Below, piece by piece: positions 33,871 to 42,237 of a stretch of DNA of 64,000 bases; position 1 is the stretch's first letter, and each line of letters opens with the position of its first letter. Under the pieces are notes generated by a model that saw nothing but the letters and a program-made list of their open reading frames with translations, was not told the origin of the DNA and did no database searches. The stretch is from Bradyrhizobium sp. 186 (GTDB taxonomy: Bacteria; Pseudomonadota; Alphaproteobacteria; Rhizobiales; Xanthobacteraceae): contig NZ_CP082164.1 in NCBI RefSeq assembly GCF_023101685.1, positions 2,480,001 to 2,544,000 of the forward strand, given 5' to 3'. The position numbers were made by a program, and so were the translations under genes.

Positions 33871-34432
33871 GCGGGAAAAATAGGCATTCGCGGCTGGTTT
33901 GGGAGTGGAACCTGCCGGTACGCCGCCTTAACCTTCGTTCATGTCGCGGAGCGTGAGCGGCAGCTCGTGGGCTGGTCCGGCGCTGGACCGCGAAGTAGTT
34001 TGTTAGCTTGTGCGTGTGAAACTTGGGGCGTGCCGATTACCGCCGATTGCGGCACATGGAATGGGAATGCCGGCCCCGGCTGTCCTCCCAACCTGCGGCT
34101 GGGGCCGTTTTCTTGAACTTGCGCAGCATCGTTCCCGGTCCACAACCATGAGTAGATGAATTGCTATCGCGCTATTTGGGATGAGCATTCTCTCCCCAGT
34201 TCGATCAGGCGTTCTTCTAGCCGAAATACTGACGCGGCGCTCAGGCTTGTGCGCGAGATCAGCTTGCGGGTTCGGCCTGTAGGGCACATCACGTCAGTAG
34301 TGCGTTGCGGCGAGATGTCCGGAGTCGGCTGTAGAGCGGAAGTTACGACTCCAAGAGGCGAGCCGACGCGAATGACCCCGAAGGACATTGATTTAGGCGT
34401 GGCCTACTTTGCCTGTTGGATCGAGGCCCAAC
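33871..34432. other. Intergenic region, no supported gene
   Basis: A plus-strand frame (34,156-34,647) runs through it but overlaps a clear minus-strand gene and its terminator and shows no family features. A GC-rich hairpin (cggcccc / ggggccg, 34,071-34,107) followed by TTTT at 34,108 could be a plus-strand terminator, but I see no plus-strand gene before it. Confidence 0.4.
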
Positions 34433-34478
34433 AAAAATGGCCCCAGCTCCGGGGCAATGGGGTGGTGGAGCTGGGGCC
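34433..34478 (-). terminator. Intrinsic terminator for the small Tat-like gene
   Basis: On the minus strand a perfect 12-bp stem (GGCCCCAGCTCC, arms at 34467-34478 and 34439-34450) is followed by ATTTTTG (34438-34432). It lies about 90 bp after the stop of the gene at 34,567. Confidence 0.7.
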
Positions 34479-34566
34479 GACGGGGTCGCCCTTGGAGAAG
34501 GGCATTGAGAAAACTTGGCAATCGGCAATGCGTTCCCCGCGCCTGCCGTCTCGCGCCCTAGGACTA

Positions 34567-34782
34567 TCAGCGATCCTTGTCAGGTTTGCCGTTGGGGCTG
34601 CCGTCACCGCCGCCATTACCCCAGCCGTTATTGCCATGATGCACTAACCCACCGCCGGAATGCGCAATTGCCGTGCTGGTAAGAGAGGTCGAGAGTAGCG
34701 CCGTAATGGCGGGCGGCGTCACGACCGCGAATCTCCCACAGTTTTTTAGAAATTCACGGCGATCATCTTGGTCCGAGGGCAT
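34567..34782 (-). CDS. Small Gly/Asn-rich protein with hydrophobic exported-type N-terminus
   Basis: A 71-residue protein: DDRREFLKNCGRFAVVTPPA, then ITALLSTSLTSTAIAHS and a tail rich in Gly, Asn and His (GNNGWGNGGGDGSPNGK). I recognise this pattern from small proteins common in Bradyrhizobium, of unknown function. The REFLKNCGRFAVVTPPA start resembles a Tat signal that has only weak twin arginines. GGGAGGAAC lies just before the ATG. Followed by a strong terminator, so it is a monocistronic unit. Confidence 0.7.
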   Translation of the reverse strand: MPSDQDDRREFLKNCGRFAVVTPPAITALLSTSLTSTAIAHSGGGLVHHGNNGWGNGGGDGSPNGKPDKDR

Positions 34783-35149
34783 CGTTGTTCCTCCCGCTGC
34801 GGCCGGAATATTAAATAGCCGCCGCAGGAATTAAATCAAATTAAATAACTCATGTTCCTTCACGAATTTGGGAGGCCGCCTCAGTTGGCGGTCTCTTTAC
34901 TCCGACTTCTGCTCGTTGGCCCTTCGTGGACATGCCCCGTTCCCGGCTTAGGTCTGCAATGGGGTTGAGCGGACACCCTCATACTCCAGCGCGTCTTCCA
35001 GGCGACATCTTCTCCGGTGGCGGCACGACATCGAACTGGAGCACCGGTCGGAGCAGCATCCCCGGGCATGATCCGTACAATTATAGATTGTGAGCTAAGC
35101 CGACGTGAAGGGGAAGTATGTCTTTGCTGGGAATGGCGAGGGCGTCTGG
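34783..35149. other. Intergenic, nothing supported
   Basis: Contains the promoter side of the minus-strand gene at 34,567 and an A/T-rich patch (34,805-34,860). A hairpin near 34,871-34,895 (gaggccgcc / ggcggtctc, then TTT) is a weak terminator candidate. No gene seen. Confidence 0.4.
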
Positions 35150-35239
35150 ATGGATTTCATTGAGCGTTGTTTTTTGTGCGCTGCGATGACGGGGTTCATC
35201 GTTCTCGTCACCAACGTCGGATTGCTGTGCCTCCGTTGA
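35150..35239 (+). CDS. Possible 29-aa single-TM membrane peptide
   Basis: ATG 35150 opens a frame for MDFIERCFLCAAMTGFIVLV and TNVGLLCLR, one TM helix with three Cys. gaggg precedes it by about seven bases, and a perfect intrinsic terminator follows about 100 bp downstream, which supports a short plus-strand transcript. An in-frame GTG at 35105 could give a longer form. Coding status is uncertain. Confidence 0.35.
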   Translation: MDFIERCFLCAAMTGFIVLVTNVGLLCLR

Positions 35240-35336
35240 GCGCGATGGTCTGTCGCCCTCCCGGAACAAGTGGCGATCTGAAACGTTTCAACAACCGCTC
35301 TGACGGCCCCCCGTCGGAGCTTGTTAGACCCCATCA

Positions 35337-35371
35337 CGGCCTCAGCATTACCCTCGCTGAGGCCGTTTTTT
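35337..35371 (+). terminator. Intrinsic terminator
   Basis: Perfect 10-bp stem CGGCCTCAGC (35337-35346) / GCTGAGGCCG (35356-35365), 9-nt loop, followed by six T (35366-35371). It ends a short plus-strand transcript, possibly the small membrane peptide at 35,150. Confidence 0.8.
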
Positions 35372-35495
35372 GTGCCGCGTTGGATCGCCCGTCGAAATAA
35401 GAGAAGGCCGCCAGCGTGACTGCTAGCATGAGCAATCCCAAGCCGCCCGTGATCGCCACCATCATTGCCACGGCGACGAACATGCGACCTAACTT

Positions 35496-35672
35496 TCAGC
35501 GGATGGCGATTTGGTTTGGCGGGAGGGATCGCTTGGTCTTCGCCACTTCGGCCTTCTCGAAAAACTCCAGAGCCAAGATATGCATGGCCTGTGCTTTTTC
35601 TGGATCAGACTCGGCGAGAGCGAACCGGGAGGCAACCTCGGCCTGCCTCAAATAGTAATCGACAGATTGCAC
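35496..35672 (-). CDS. Small helical protein (58 aa), GTG start
   Basis: Minus-strand frame from GTG 35672: VQSVDYYLRQAEVASRFALA, ESDPEKAQAMHILALEFFEK. This amphipathic helical pattern with Y-x-x-x-AE-x-A-x-R and a second A-x-x-F helix is typical of a very common family of small Bradyrhizobium proteins of unknown function. No ATG is in frame nearby. A single gene. Confidence 0.55.
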   Translation of the reverse strand: MQSVDYYLRQAEVASRFALAESDPEKAQAMHILALEFFEKAEVAKTKRSLPPNQIAIR

Positions 35673-36163
35673 CCGCCATTCTCCCGCGTGAAGGTGGCGG
35701 CTAACGCAACTTCAGAGCATTTCTTCCCGGCCGGAAGCGACTGCTCGGTGCGCGGCGGATAAGGAAGAAGCGAGCGGCGCGACTGCATGGCAGGTCAGTT
35801 GCGATGGGGCGGCCAAATGAGGCAACCATAGCGCAGACTGGGGTGGTTCCTTCGCGTCACATCGTGCAGAGCTAAACTCCTCCGTAGATCATCTATGCCT
35901 GGCCTGCGTCCGGTGCATTGAGATCGTGTTCCGTCGAACCATCGGGACGCGACCGCGCGGTGATAACTGATGCCCCCAATGCGTCATCGTCATCTCGGTC
36001 CCGGGCCGGTGTTACGGATCACGGGCGCAGGTAGTCTAGAAAGACGCCGGCATTGGCGGCAGCTTGCCGACCCAGCGATTGACCACGCGGAAGAGCGCGA
36101 GGATAGCGGCTTGGCTTCTAGCGATGCTGTAGAGATTGCAAATGGAGAACACCGGCCGACGAC
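35673..36163. other. Intergenic, nothing supported
   Basis: No frame with convincing features on either strand. The plus-strand frame 35,970-36,215 is Arg/His-rich without family likeness and overlaps the end of the minus-strand gene. Confidence 0.4.
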
Positions 36164-36505
36164 CTACTCGACCTCGATCATTCGCTCCCTGTTGGCCCGC
36201 AGGCTGCGGAGATAATAGCCTTGTGCCTGGACGGCTGACTTGATTTCATCGCTGACCTTGAGAACTCTTTTTCTGCTCTTGCGCCACTTATGTGCAGAGT
36301 AAAGCACGGGTACGGCAGAGCCTGTACTTAGAACGAGGAAGTCGCGCTTGTCATTGCGATAGACATCAAACATCTTTCGCCCCCGCTGATCATGTTTAAG
36401 TAAATATGAAGTATGTTTCGCCGTCTCAATCGACCAGCTTAGTGTCTCGGATGTCTTCGCGGGTTGTAAATCGGCAACGCCCCCGACTTTTCGCATTAGC
36501 GTCAT
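36164..36505 (-). CDS. Hypothetical protein
   Basis: A 113-residue basic protein ([40 protein letters not shown]). Mixed alpha/beta composition and lower GC than the following genes suggest a transferred gene. Family not recognised. A shorter start at ATG 36493 is possible. It is divergent from the terminase-like gene 35 bp away. Confidence 0.5.
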   Translation of the reverse strand: MTLMRKVGGVADLQPAKTSETLSWSIETAKHTSYLLKHDQRGRKMFDVYRNDKRDFLVLSTGSAVPVLYSAHKWRKSRKRVLKVSDEIKSAVQAQGYYLRSLRANRERMIEVE

Positions 36506-36539
36506 CGCGCAGCTTCGGCTTGCGGATCAAGGGAGCTGG

Positions 36540-36905
36540 ATGCCGGGGCATGGGTTGCAGGTTGCCGAATTCGTCGCGGTCGTGCTGGGCTCGCCGCCGA
36601 ATCACTTCCTCCCCGCCGACATCGCGACCCTTGCCGCCTATGCGAGGGCCGTGGTCGCCGAACGACGCGCGGCCGGTGAGCTGGACGCCGCGCCTGTCGT
36701 CAGCACTCCGACCGGCGACAAGCCGAGCCCATGGCTTCCGATCTGGCTGGGGCAGCTCCGGGCCTGCACAACATTGGCGCGACGGTTGAATATCAATCCC
36801 GCCGGCCGCGTCGCCACCAAGCCGAGCGAGCCGGATGCGCCGGTCTCGTACTACACGCGCCAGCGTTTGTTGGAGGGCCGCTCCGATGACGAGCCGACTA
36901 ACTGA
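36540..36905 (+). CDS. Phage terminase small-subunit-like protein, N-terminus short
   Basis: A 121-residue protein in which HFLPADIATLAAYARAVVAE and RACTTLARRLNINPAGR followed by SYYTRQRLLEGR match the C-terminal two thirds of small proteins I associate with P27-type terminase small subunits in rhizobial genomes. The usual first 30-40 residues are missing; upstream sequence does not supply them. No large terminase follows, so it is likely a phage remnant. Confidence 0.5.
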   Translation: MPGHGLQVAEFVAVVLGSPPNHFLPADIATLAAYARAVVAERRAAGELDAAPVVSTPTGDKPSPWLPIWLGQLRACTTLARRLNINPAGRVATKPSEPDAPVSYYTRQRLLEGRSDDEPTN

Positions 36906-37263
36906 CGCTGACCCGCTCAGCGACGCCGACATCGACGCGCTCAGCCGCGAGATCGCGATCACGCGCGCCGAGAGCAAGGGCCGCGCCCGACAAATCTTCG
37001 ACATGCTGAGCGAGCGGCCATGGGCGCGCGTCGGCCGCTTCGCCGCGTACAATTGTCAGGTCACGTCGCTGCGTCTGCAGCCGTTCGAATTGGCGCCGCT
37101 CAACATCCGCGACATCGAGGCCGCGCTGCAGGCACCCGACGACGCCCGCCGCACCCGAGACGCGGCACGGCTGCTGCAGCGGATGCTGGCACTTGGTTTG
37201 TCGCGGTACGAGCCGACGCCGTTGGAGGCGATTGCCGGGGCGTTTCAGCGGTCATCTCGCTGA
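36886..37263 (+). CDS. Hypothetical phage-remnant protein
   Basis: A 125-residue protein from ATG 36886, overlapping the previous gene by 20 bp (MTSRLTDADPLSDADIDALS, YNCQVTSLRLQPFELAPLNI, ARLLQRMLALGLSRYEP). Conserved-looking, acidic-to-basic, helical; probably co-expressed with the terminase-like gene. Family name not known to me. The frame extends upstream to 36,835 but the overlap-coupled start is more natural. Confidence 0.55.
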   Translation: MTSRLTDADPLSDADIDALSREIAITRAESKGRARQIFDMLSERPWARVGRFAAYNCQVTSLRLQPFELAPLNIRDIEAALQAPDDARRTRDAARLLQRMLALGLSRYEPTPLEAIAGAFQRSSR

Positions 37264-37700
37264 ATAATGTGCAGCCTTTCCGATACGGGTCCGAGAAAAG
37301 AGCACGCGGCGTGGATCAGGGCGCGCAGCTCTACGACTGTCAGAGGGTCTTGCTCAGTTTGCACCAGCAGAAGGGTTTCTGCTTCGACAATCGGTTGCGA
37401 CGGGATGGAGAATAACTCTTCGTCTGTTCTGGCGGCGAGAGTGTAAAAATCATAAGACGAGCGGAGAATAGAAAGCGTATGGGAATGGATGATCCGGCTG
37501 CAAGGCGGTGCAGGACATGCGGCAATTGAGGGTTTCCACCTGCAAACTGTTGGCCCCCCCACAGCCGCCCTACTTTGTGGAATCCGGCGAGACACATTCA
37601 TTACATCAGCTCCTTTGAAATAAGAGGCGATGTCGTGCTGTCGATCTCCGCGAAGCAGCATTCCCTTTGCGGTCGCTATCTCTCCTTCACTCAGTGCCAT
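37245..37700 (-). CDS. Small HTH-like protein (partial family match)
   Basis: From ATG 37700 the protein (151 residues) starts ALSEGEIATAKGMLLRGDRQ and HDIASYF, a pattern I know from a widespread rhizobial family with a homeodomain-like HTH (GDRQHDIAAYFGVN). After residue 30 it diverges from that family; the C-terminal half (EELFSIPSQPIVEAETLLLV) is unfamiliar. It may be a recombined or partly degraded member. Its last 19 bases overlap the end of the gene at 36,886. Confidence 0.4.
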   Translation of the reverse strand: MALSEGEIATAKGMLLRGDRQHDIASYFKGADVMNVSRRIPQSRAAVGGPTVCRWKPSIAACPAPPCSRIIHSHTLSILRSSYDFYTLAARTDEELFSIPSQPIVEAETLLLVQTEQDPLTVVELRALIHAACSFLGPVSERLHIIQRDDR

Positions 37701-37793
37701 GGCTCTCAGCGACACGTTGATTGCCTTGCGCGATCTCATCGAGGAAGCAATCGGCGATATAGACCTTTACGAAAAGCCGAACGATTGACGACG

Positions 37794-38000
37794 ATGAACG
37801 ATGTCATCTTCCTGTATGACCAAGCAATCGAACATATCGTCCGACTGCATGGATTTCGCTCCAGCCAGAGACGCGACTTTAGCAGGGCGCGGGACGATTG
37901 GCGTGCCCGCATCTTCGGGGTCGAGGCCTGTGAATTGCTGGGACAATGGGCTCAATCCTCGCATTGCTACCCAGCATTGTGCCATCGTTGCACTCCGTGA
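37794..38000 (+). CDS. Possible 68-aa hypothetical protein
   Basis: ATG 37794 opens MNDVIFLYDQAIEHIVRLHG and RARDDWRARIFGVEACELLG, which reads like a real helical protein, while the last 15 residues (SSHCYPALCHRCTP) do not. The frame may be shifted near its end. It is the only supportable gene in 37,701-38,065. Confidence 0.3.
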   Translation: MNDVIFLYDQAIEHIVRLHGFRSSQRRDFSRARDDWRARIFGVEACELLGQWAQSSHCYPALCHRCTP

Positions 38001-38065
38001 TTCGCGAGGAATTCCGCCCAGTCCGAGTCACTCACCTCATTCTTGCAAGCGAAGGCCATCGGGGT

Positions 38066-38458
38066 ATGACAAAAGCCAAGGACGCTGTCGTTTGGACCAA
38101 TAGTTCGACGCATGAAGTGCGTGTCGCAGCGAAGGGAGAACATCGGCCGGACACCAGAGGTGGCGCTTGGGGCGACCCTATCGGCGCGTCGTACCTACAG
38201 TGGCAGGAAATGAACGACAGCCAGCGCGTCCACCTGATGCTTGAGACCGCCATCGATCTGGCGACGCAGGGCGTTGATCTGAGCGCGGTGCTTCGGGAAT
38301 TCTCAGAGGTAGAAGAATTCAGGGCGCTTGGTTCAAACAGTTACCCCATGTGCCGTGCGTTAACGAAGGCGCTGATCGGACGATCTCTAGAACCGAACGA
38401 CATGACGTTCGAGGAGCTGCTAGAAGCGTACCGTCCGAAGTTAGGACAAGGCCAATGA
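38066..38458 (+). CDS. Hypothetical protein
   Basis: A 130-residue protein from ATG 38066 (MTKAKDAVVWTNSSTHEVRV, MLETAIDLATQGVDLSAVLR, TFEELLEAYRPKLGQGQ). Family not recognised; the C-terminal half is helical and acidic. The ATGA overlap with the next gene at 38455 indicates an operon. Confidence 0.5.
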   Translation: MTKAKDAVVWTNSSTHEVRVAAKGEHRPDTRGGAWGDPIGASYLQWQEMNDSQRVHLMLETAIDLATQGVDLSAVLREFSEVEEFRALGSNSYPMCRALTKALIGRSLEPNDMTFEELLEAYRPKLGQGQ

Positions 38459-38964
38459 TTTCGCTTGATGAGGGACAACAGGTGCTGCACTGGCGCGACG
38501 GCGCGTGGCATCGCATCGCTTGGCAAGACTGGATGAGCTTTCGCGCGCTGAACGCTGATTTTGCGTCGCTGCCCTACGTGACCGCTGGCGAACATCGCTT
38601 CGTGGTTTGCATCGTCGAAGACGGTCGCCTCTTCAACATCCTTCCGCACCGATAGCTGATCGATAAGGGCGGACGCATCGCCGATGATCGCTATTTCGGC
38701 GTGCTTTCCGATGCCGAGATCGAAAGCTATCAGGCACTGAACAAGCGGCACTATGAATACCCGCAAGCTAGTCCGCTGAATAAGGAAGAGCAGACCAAAT
38801 TCGATGCGATCAGAGATCGCCTGTGGCACTCATGGTTGCCGCCTGTCGAGGCCGTCCGCGAATTGACCCGCGCGGCCGTCGCGCTGCCGGACGAAAATGA
38901 CGCGGCTTGGAACGTGCTGGAGGCCTGCGGAATCTCGCGTGGCGTGTCCGGGCTGCGATCTTAA
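38455..38964 (+). pseudogene. Hypothetical gene split by an in-frame TAG
   Basis: ATG 38455 starts a 66-codon frame (MISLDEGQQVLHWRDGAWHR ... FNILPHR) ending in TAG at 38653-38655. The same frame then stays open to 38964 (LIDKGGRIADDRYFGVLSDA, EAVRELTRAAVALPDENDAA). The text reads naturally across the TAG, as if a Tyr or other codon had mutated to amber. The whole would be 169 residues. A second start inside (GTG 38701) could give a separate protein. Confidence 0.5.
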
Positions 38965-39007
38965 CGCAGCATCATCGAATGACGCGCTGAGCCTTGGCCC
39001 CGACATC

Positions 39008-39907
39008 ATGACCGAAGCAAAAGGACCATTCCCCGCTGTCGAGCGGGCGACCGTAGACCCGGTCGCAATTGCCGCCTTCACACGCGAATGGGACTTCATG
39101 GTCCTCGCCTCGGAGCTGTTGCGAGAGGTGACATCCTACGTCAGCGTGGCGGCATGTGTTCTCGGACCGGCACCGGCATGGACACGCGATCAGGCTGCGG
39201 TCGGCGGCAACATGGTGCGGCTTTCCAAGTTGCTCTCTGCGTTCCTCGACCAGACCGTACAGAAAAGGATGGAGACCAGCACGATCCTGAGCCGACTGGC
39301 GTTCGAGACCATCGTCAATGTCCGCTATCTGATCGCGGACTTCTCCCCAGAACTGGTTAGCTCCTTCGTCCGTCATTCGCTGAAGCACGAGCGCAGGCTG
39401 CACGACACAATCCAAGCCAACATCCGAGAGCGCGGCGGAGAAGTCCTTCACATCGAGCAGCGCATGCTCAATTCTATTGATCGGGCCGCGCGGATGGCCG
39501 GTGTCATGCTCGACAGCGTTGATCTTAAGGACCGAGCACCTTGGGGCGGCAAAGACCTGCGTCAGAAGGCGGCGGCTGTCGGGCTGCAGCAGCCGTATCT
39601 GGCCGTCTTCGGAGGCATGTCCCACAACGTGCACGGCTCTTGGCACGACCTGTATCAATTCCACTTGGTATCGGATGAAGCCGGTGCGTTTACTCCGAAT
39701 TTCGAGTGGGGTCGGCCGCGCCCGCAGCCGCTCTTCGCGCTCGGACATCTCGCGCTTTCCGCAGTGGCAGAGTTTCTGATCTTTATTGGAGGTGAGGCCG
39801 CGTTCGATCAGTTGCGCCAACAATTGGGCGACCTCGGCGCACGCATCGAGTCGGTGGACCAAGCGCACGAGAGCTACCTGTCGGGCAAGACTTGGCCCGC
39901 GATCTAA
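39008..39907 (+). CDS. DUF5677-like protein
   Basis: A 299-residue helical protein with the features of the DUF5677 family: LSRLAFETIVNVRYLIADFS, SLKHERRLHDTIQANIRERG and a histidine-rich segment FGGMSHNVHGSWHDLYQFHL. Some members are thought to be HEPN-like and act in defence or toxin systems, but function is unproven. ATG 39008 starts the conserved part; the longer frame from 38,897 overlaps the preceding gene. Follows 44 bp after the split gene on the same strand. Confidence 0.65.
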   Translation: MTEAKGPFPAVERATVDPVAIAAFTREWDFMVLASELLREVTSYVSVAACVLGPAPAWTRDQAAVGGNMVRLSKLLSAFLDQTVQKRMETSTILSRLAFETIVNVRYLIADFSPELVSSFVRHSLKHERRLHDTIQANIRERGGEVLHIEQRMLNSIDRAARMAGVMLDSVDLKDRAPWGGKDLRQKAAAVGLQQPYLAVFGGMSHNVHGSWHDLYQFHLVSDEAGAFTPNFEWGRPRPQPLFALGHLALSAVAEFLIFIGGEAAFDQLRQQLGDLGARIESVDQAHESYLSGKTWPAI

Positions 39908-40163
39908 CGCGCTTTTGCAAAAGAATCTGTTTTTTACACCCGCTTGACACCAATACGCCGACGCATTGATATTGTTGTGTTATTAAGGCTCGCAACCAAC
40001 TCTCCCACAAGGGGAGAAGGAAGGGCATACCAGCTACCAACAACCGTTAGGCCACAGAGACCAAAAACTCGGCCGAAAACGGTCGGGGGTAACGTAGGTA
40101 GCGCTCTCCTGACTCGAACCCCCGACGGCTCCAGTCTTAACTGCATTCGCTCCTGAGAATACA

Positions 40164-41564
40164 TCAGGGGTAGACCTTGCCTGGGTTCATGATCCCGTGC
40201 GGATCGAGCGCCTGCTTCACAGCCTTCATCAGTGCAATACCTTCACCGTGCTCGGTCTCCATATGCACGATCTTGTGCAGCCCGACGCCGTGCTCGCCCG
40301 AGCAGGTGCCGCCCATGGCAATGGCCCGGCGCGCGGTGCGGAAAGCGAGCGCCTCCGCGCGCTCGGTCTCCTCGGCGTCATTCGGATCGAACAGGATCCC
40401 GAGATGGAAATTTCCGTCCCCGACATGGCCGACGATGGGAGCGGTCAAGCCGGATGCGACGATATCCGCCTTGGTGTCCAGCAGGCAGACGGGCAACGCC
40501 GAAATCGGCACGCAGGCATCGGTCCCCATATTGTTCTTGCCGGGACTCAGTGCCATCACCGCCTGATAGGAATTGTACCGCGCCTTCCACAATCGGCTTC
40601 GGTCTTCTGGGCGCTCCGCGAACTGAAATTCGCGACCGCCGTAATCTGCGGTTATCGCCTGCATCAGCTCGACCTCCTCGCGCGTTCCATTCGTCGTGCC
40701 GTGGAATTCGAGGAACAGCGTCGGCGTCTCCACGTAGTCGAGCTTCGAGTAGCGGATCGCGGCGCGCATCTGCACCTCGTCGAGCAGCTCGATGCGCGCC
40801 ATCTTCAGGTTGGACTGGAGCGCGGTCACGACCGCCGCGACGGCTCCCTCGAGCGAGGCAAACTGGCAGACGGCGGCGACGATCGTCTCCGGCAGGCCGT
40901 AGAGCTTGAGCTGTATCTCCGTGATGACGCCGAGCGTGCCTTCGCTGCCGACATAGAGATGAGTGAGATCGAGACCGGCTGAGGACTTCCGCGCACGGCT
41001 ACCGGTACGCACGATGCGGCCGTCGGGCGTGACGACGGTAAGGCCGAGAATGTTCTCGCGCATCGTCCCGTAGCGCACCGCATTGGTGCCGGAGGCACGC
41101 GTCGAGGCCATGCCGCCGATCGAGGCGTTGGCGCCGGGATCGACCGGGAAGAACAGTCCGGTATCGCGGATCTCGGCGTTCAAGGCCTCGCGCGTGACGC
41201 CGGCCTGAACGCGGCAGTCGAGGGAGTCGGGCGAGACGTCCAGGATTTTGCCGAAGCGGTTCATGTCCAGCGACACGCCGCCGGCAAGCGCGGCAAGCTG
41301 GCCCTCGAGCGAGGACCCCGCACCGAAGGGCGTCACCGGCACCCGATGTTCGTTGCACAGGGCGAGGACGAACGCGACCTCTTCATTGGTCTCGGGAAAG
41401 ACCACGAGATCGGGCACGCCGACCGCCGGCAGACCCTCGCCGTGACTGTGCTGCTTGAGCACCGCCTGCGCGGCCGTCACCCGATCCCCCAGGCGCTCGG
41501 CGAGCCGCGTGCGGACATCGGCGATGATTTCAGGCGCCGGGCGCGGCAGGGCATCGGCGTTCAT
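40164..41564 (-). CDS. FAD-binding 2-hydroxyacid/D-lactate dehydrogenase (GlcD/DLD type)
   Basis: A 466-residue flavoenzyme. The FAD-binding PCMH domain is seen as VTPFGAGSSLEGQLAALAGG, DPGANASIGGMASTRASGTN and LTHLYVGSEGTLGVITEIQL. The C-terminal FAD-oxidase domain has VGHVGDGNFHLGILFDP and CSGEHGVGLHK, with catalytic and metal-binding His residues, then MNPGKVYP at the end. It oxidises a D-2-hydroxyacid and passes electrons to the respiratory chain. ATG 41564 follows AGGAGG. It lies 148 bp downstream of the ABC importer on the same strand, so it probably acts on the imported compound or its product. Confidence 0.88.
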   Translation of the reverse strand: MNADALPRPAPEIIADVRTRLAERLGDRVTAAQAVLKQHSHGEGLPAVGVPDLVVFPETNEEVAFVLALCNEHRVPVTPFGAGSSLEGQLAALAGGVSLDMNRFGKILDVSPDSLDCRVQAGVTREALNAEIRDTGLFFPVDPGANASIGGMASTRASGTNAVRYGTMRENILGLTVVTPDGRIVRTGSRARKSSAGLDLTHLYVGSEGTLGVITEIQLKLYGLPETIVAAVCQFASLEGAVAAVVTALQSNLKMARIELLDEVQMRAAIRYSKLDYVETPTLFLEFHGTTNGTREEVELMQAITADYGGREFQFAERPEDRSRLWKARYNSYQAVMALSPGKNNMGTDACVPISALPVCLLDTKADIVASGLTAPIVGHVGDGNFHLGILFDPNDAEETERAEALAFRTARRAIAMGGTCSGEHGVGLHKIVHMETEHGEGIALMKAVKQALDPHGIMNPGKVYP

Positions 41565-41712
41565 GTCGGCCTCCTTTGTCTTCCCGGCCTCCACCTGCAC
41601 GACGGCCAAGCGCCTTTCAAGCCGCGACGGCCACAAGCAGGCGCGAAAAGGCCAGCATGCCGGGATCGTCGAACCCGATGGTGCGCTCCCGTGAGCACTG
41701 ATTTCAACCCGC

Positions 41713-42237
41713 CTATTCCGCGGCCTCGCCGTGGCCGAGATAGGCGCCCATCAGGCGGGGATCGCGCGCGACCTCGGCAGCGCTTCCCTCCGCGACGATG
41801 CGGCCGGAGCTCAGCACGTAGCCGCGATGCGCGACCGACAGCGCCATGCGCGCGTTCTGCTCCACCAGCAGGATGGCCGTCCCCTGCCGGTTGACCTCCA
41901 CGAGCTTGCCGAAGACCTGTTCGACCAGCAGCGGAGCCAGTCCCAGCGACGGCTCGTCGAGAAGCAACAGGCGGGGGCGGCTCATCAGCGCCCGCGCGAT
42001 CGCCAGCATCTGCTGCTCGCCGCCGGAGAGCGAGAAGGCGAGTGATGCCGACAGCCGCCTGAGGTTGGGGAACAGTTCGAGCATTTCCTCGATCAGCCGG
42101 GCGAGCTCGGCATGCGGCCGGCCATAGGCGCCGATCTTGAGATTTTCGATCACGGTCAGACCGCCGAATAGACGACGTCGTTCGGGCACGAGCGCCAGGC
42201 CCATACCGACGAGACGCTCGGTCGGCTCCCGCGTCAA
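41713..42237 (-). pseudogene. LivF-type ATPase, C-terminal part after a frameshift
   Basis: A 174-codon frame from TTG 42237 with the second half of a LivF ATPase: LVPERRRLFGGLTVIENLKI, signature LSGGEQQMLAIARAL, Walker B LLLLDEPSLGLAP and the H-loop region. Its Walker A half lies in the preceding frame (42,234-43,208). One missing base near 42,247-42,256 separates them: the frame ending GSVRSPATN would read GSVRFAGHELTREP if a base were added. As it stands it cannot bind ATP by itself. Confidence 0.75.

Noticed and set aside
34156..34647. 163-codon plus-strand open frame
   Set aside because: Overlaps the recognised minus-strand gene at 34,567 and its terminator; composition not protein-like in the first half.
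37699..37788. 29-codon plus-strand frame MALSDTLIALRDLIEEAIGD
   Set aside because: Starts on the same CCATGG palindrome as the minus-strand HTH-like gene; no ribosome site and too short to decide.
40095..40155. Possible tRNA (minus strand) because of gggggttcgagtc
   Set aside because: The arms do not pair and no acceptor or anticodon stem can be formed; at most a decayed 3' fragment.
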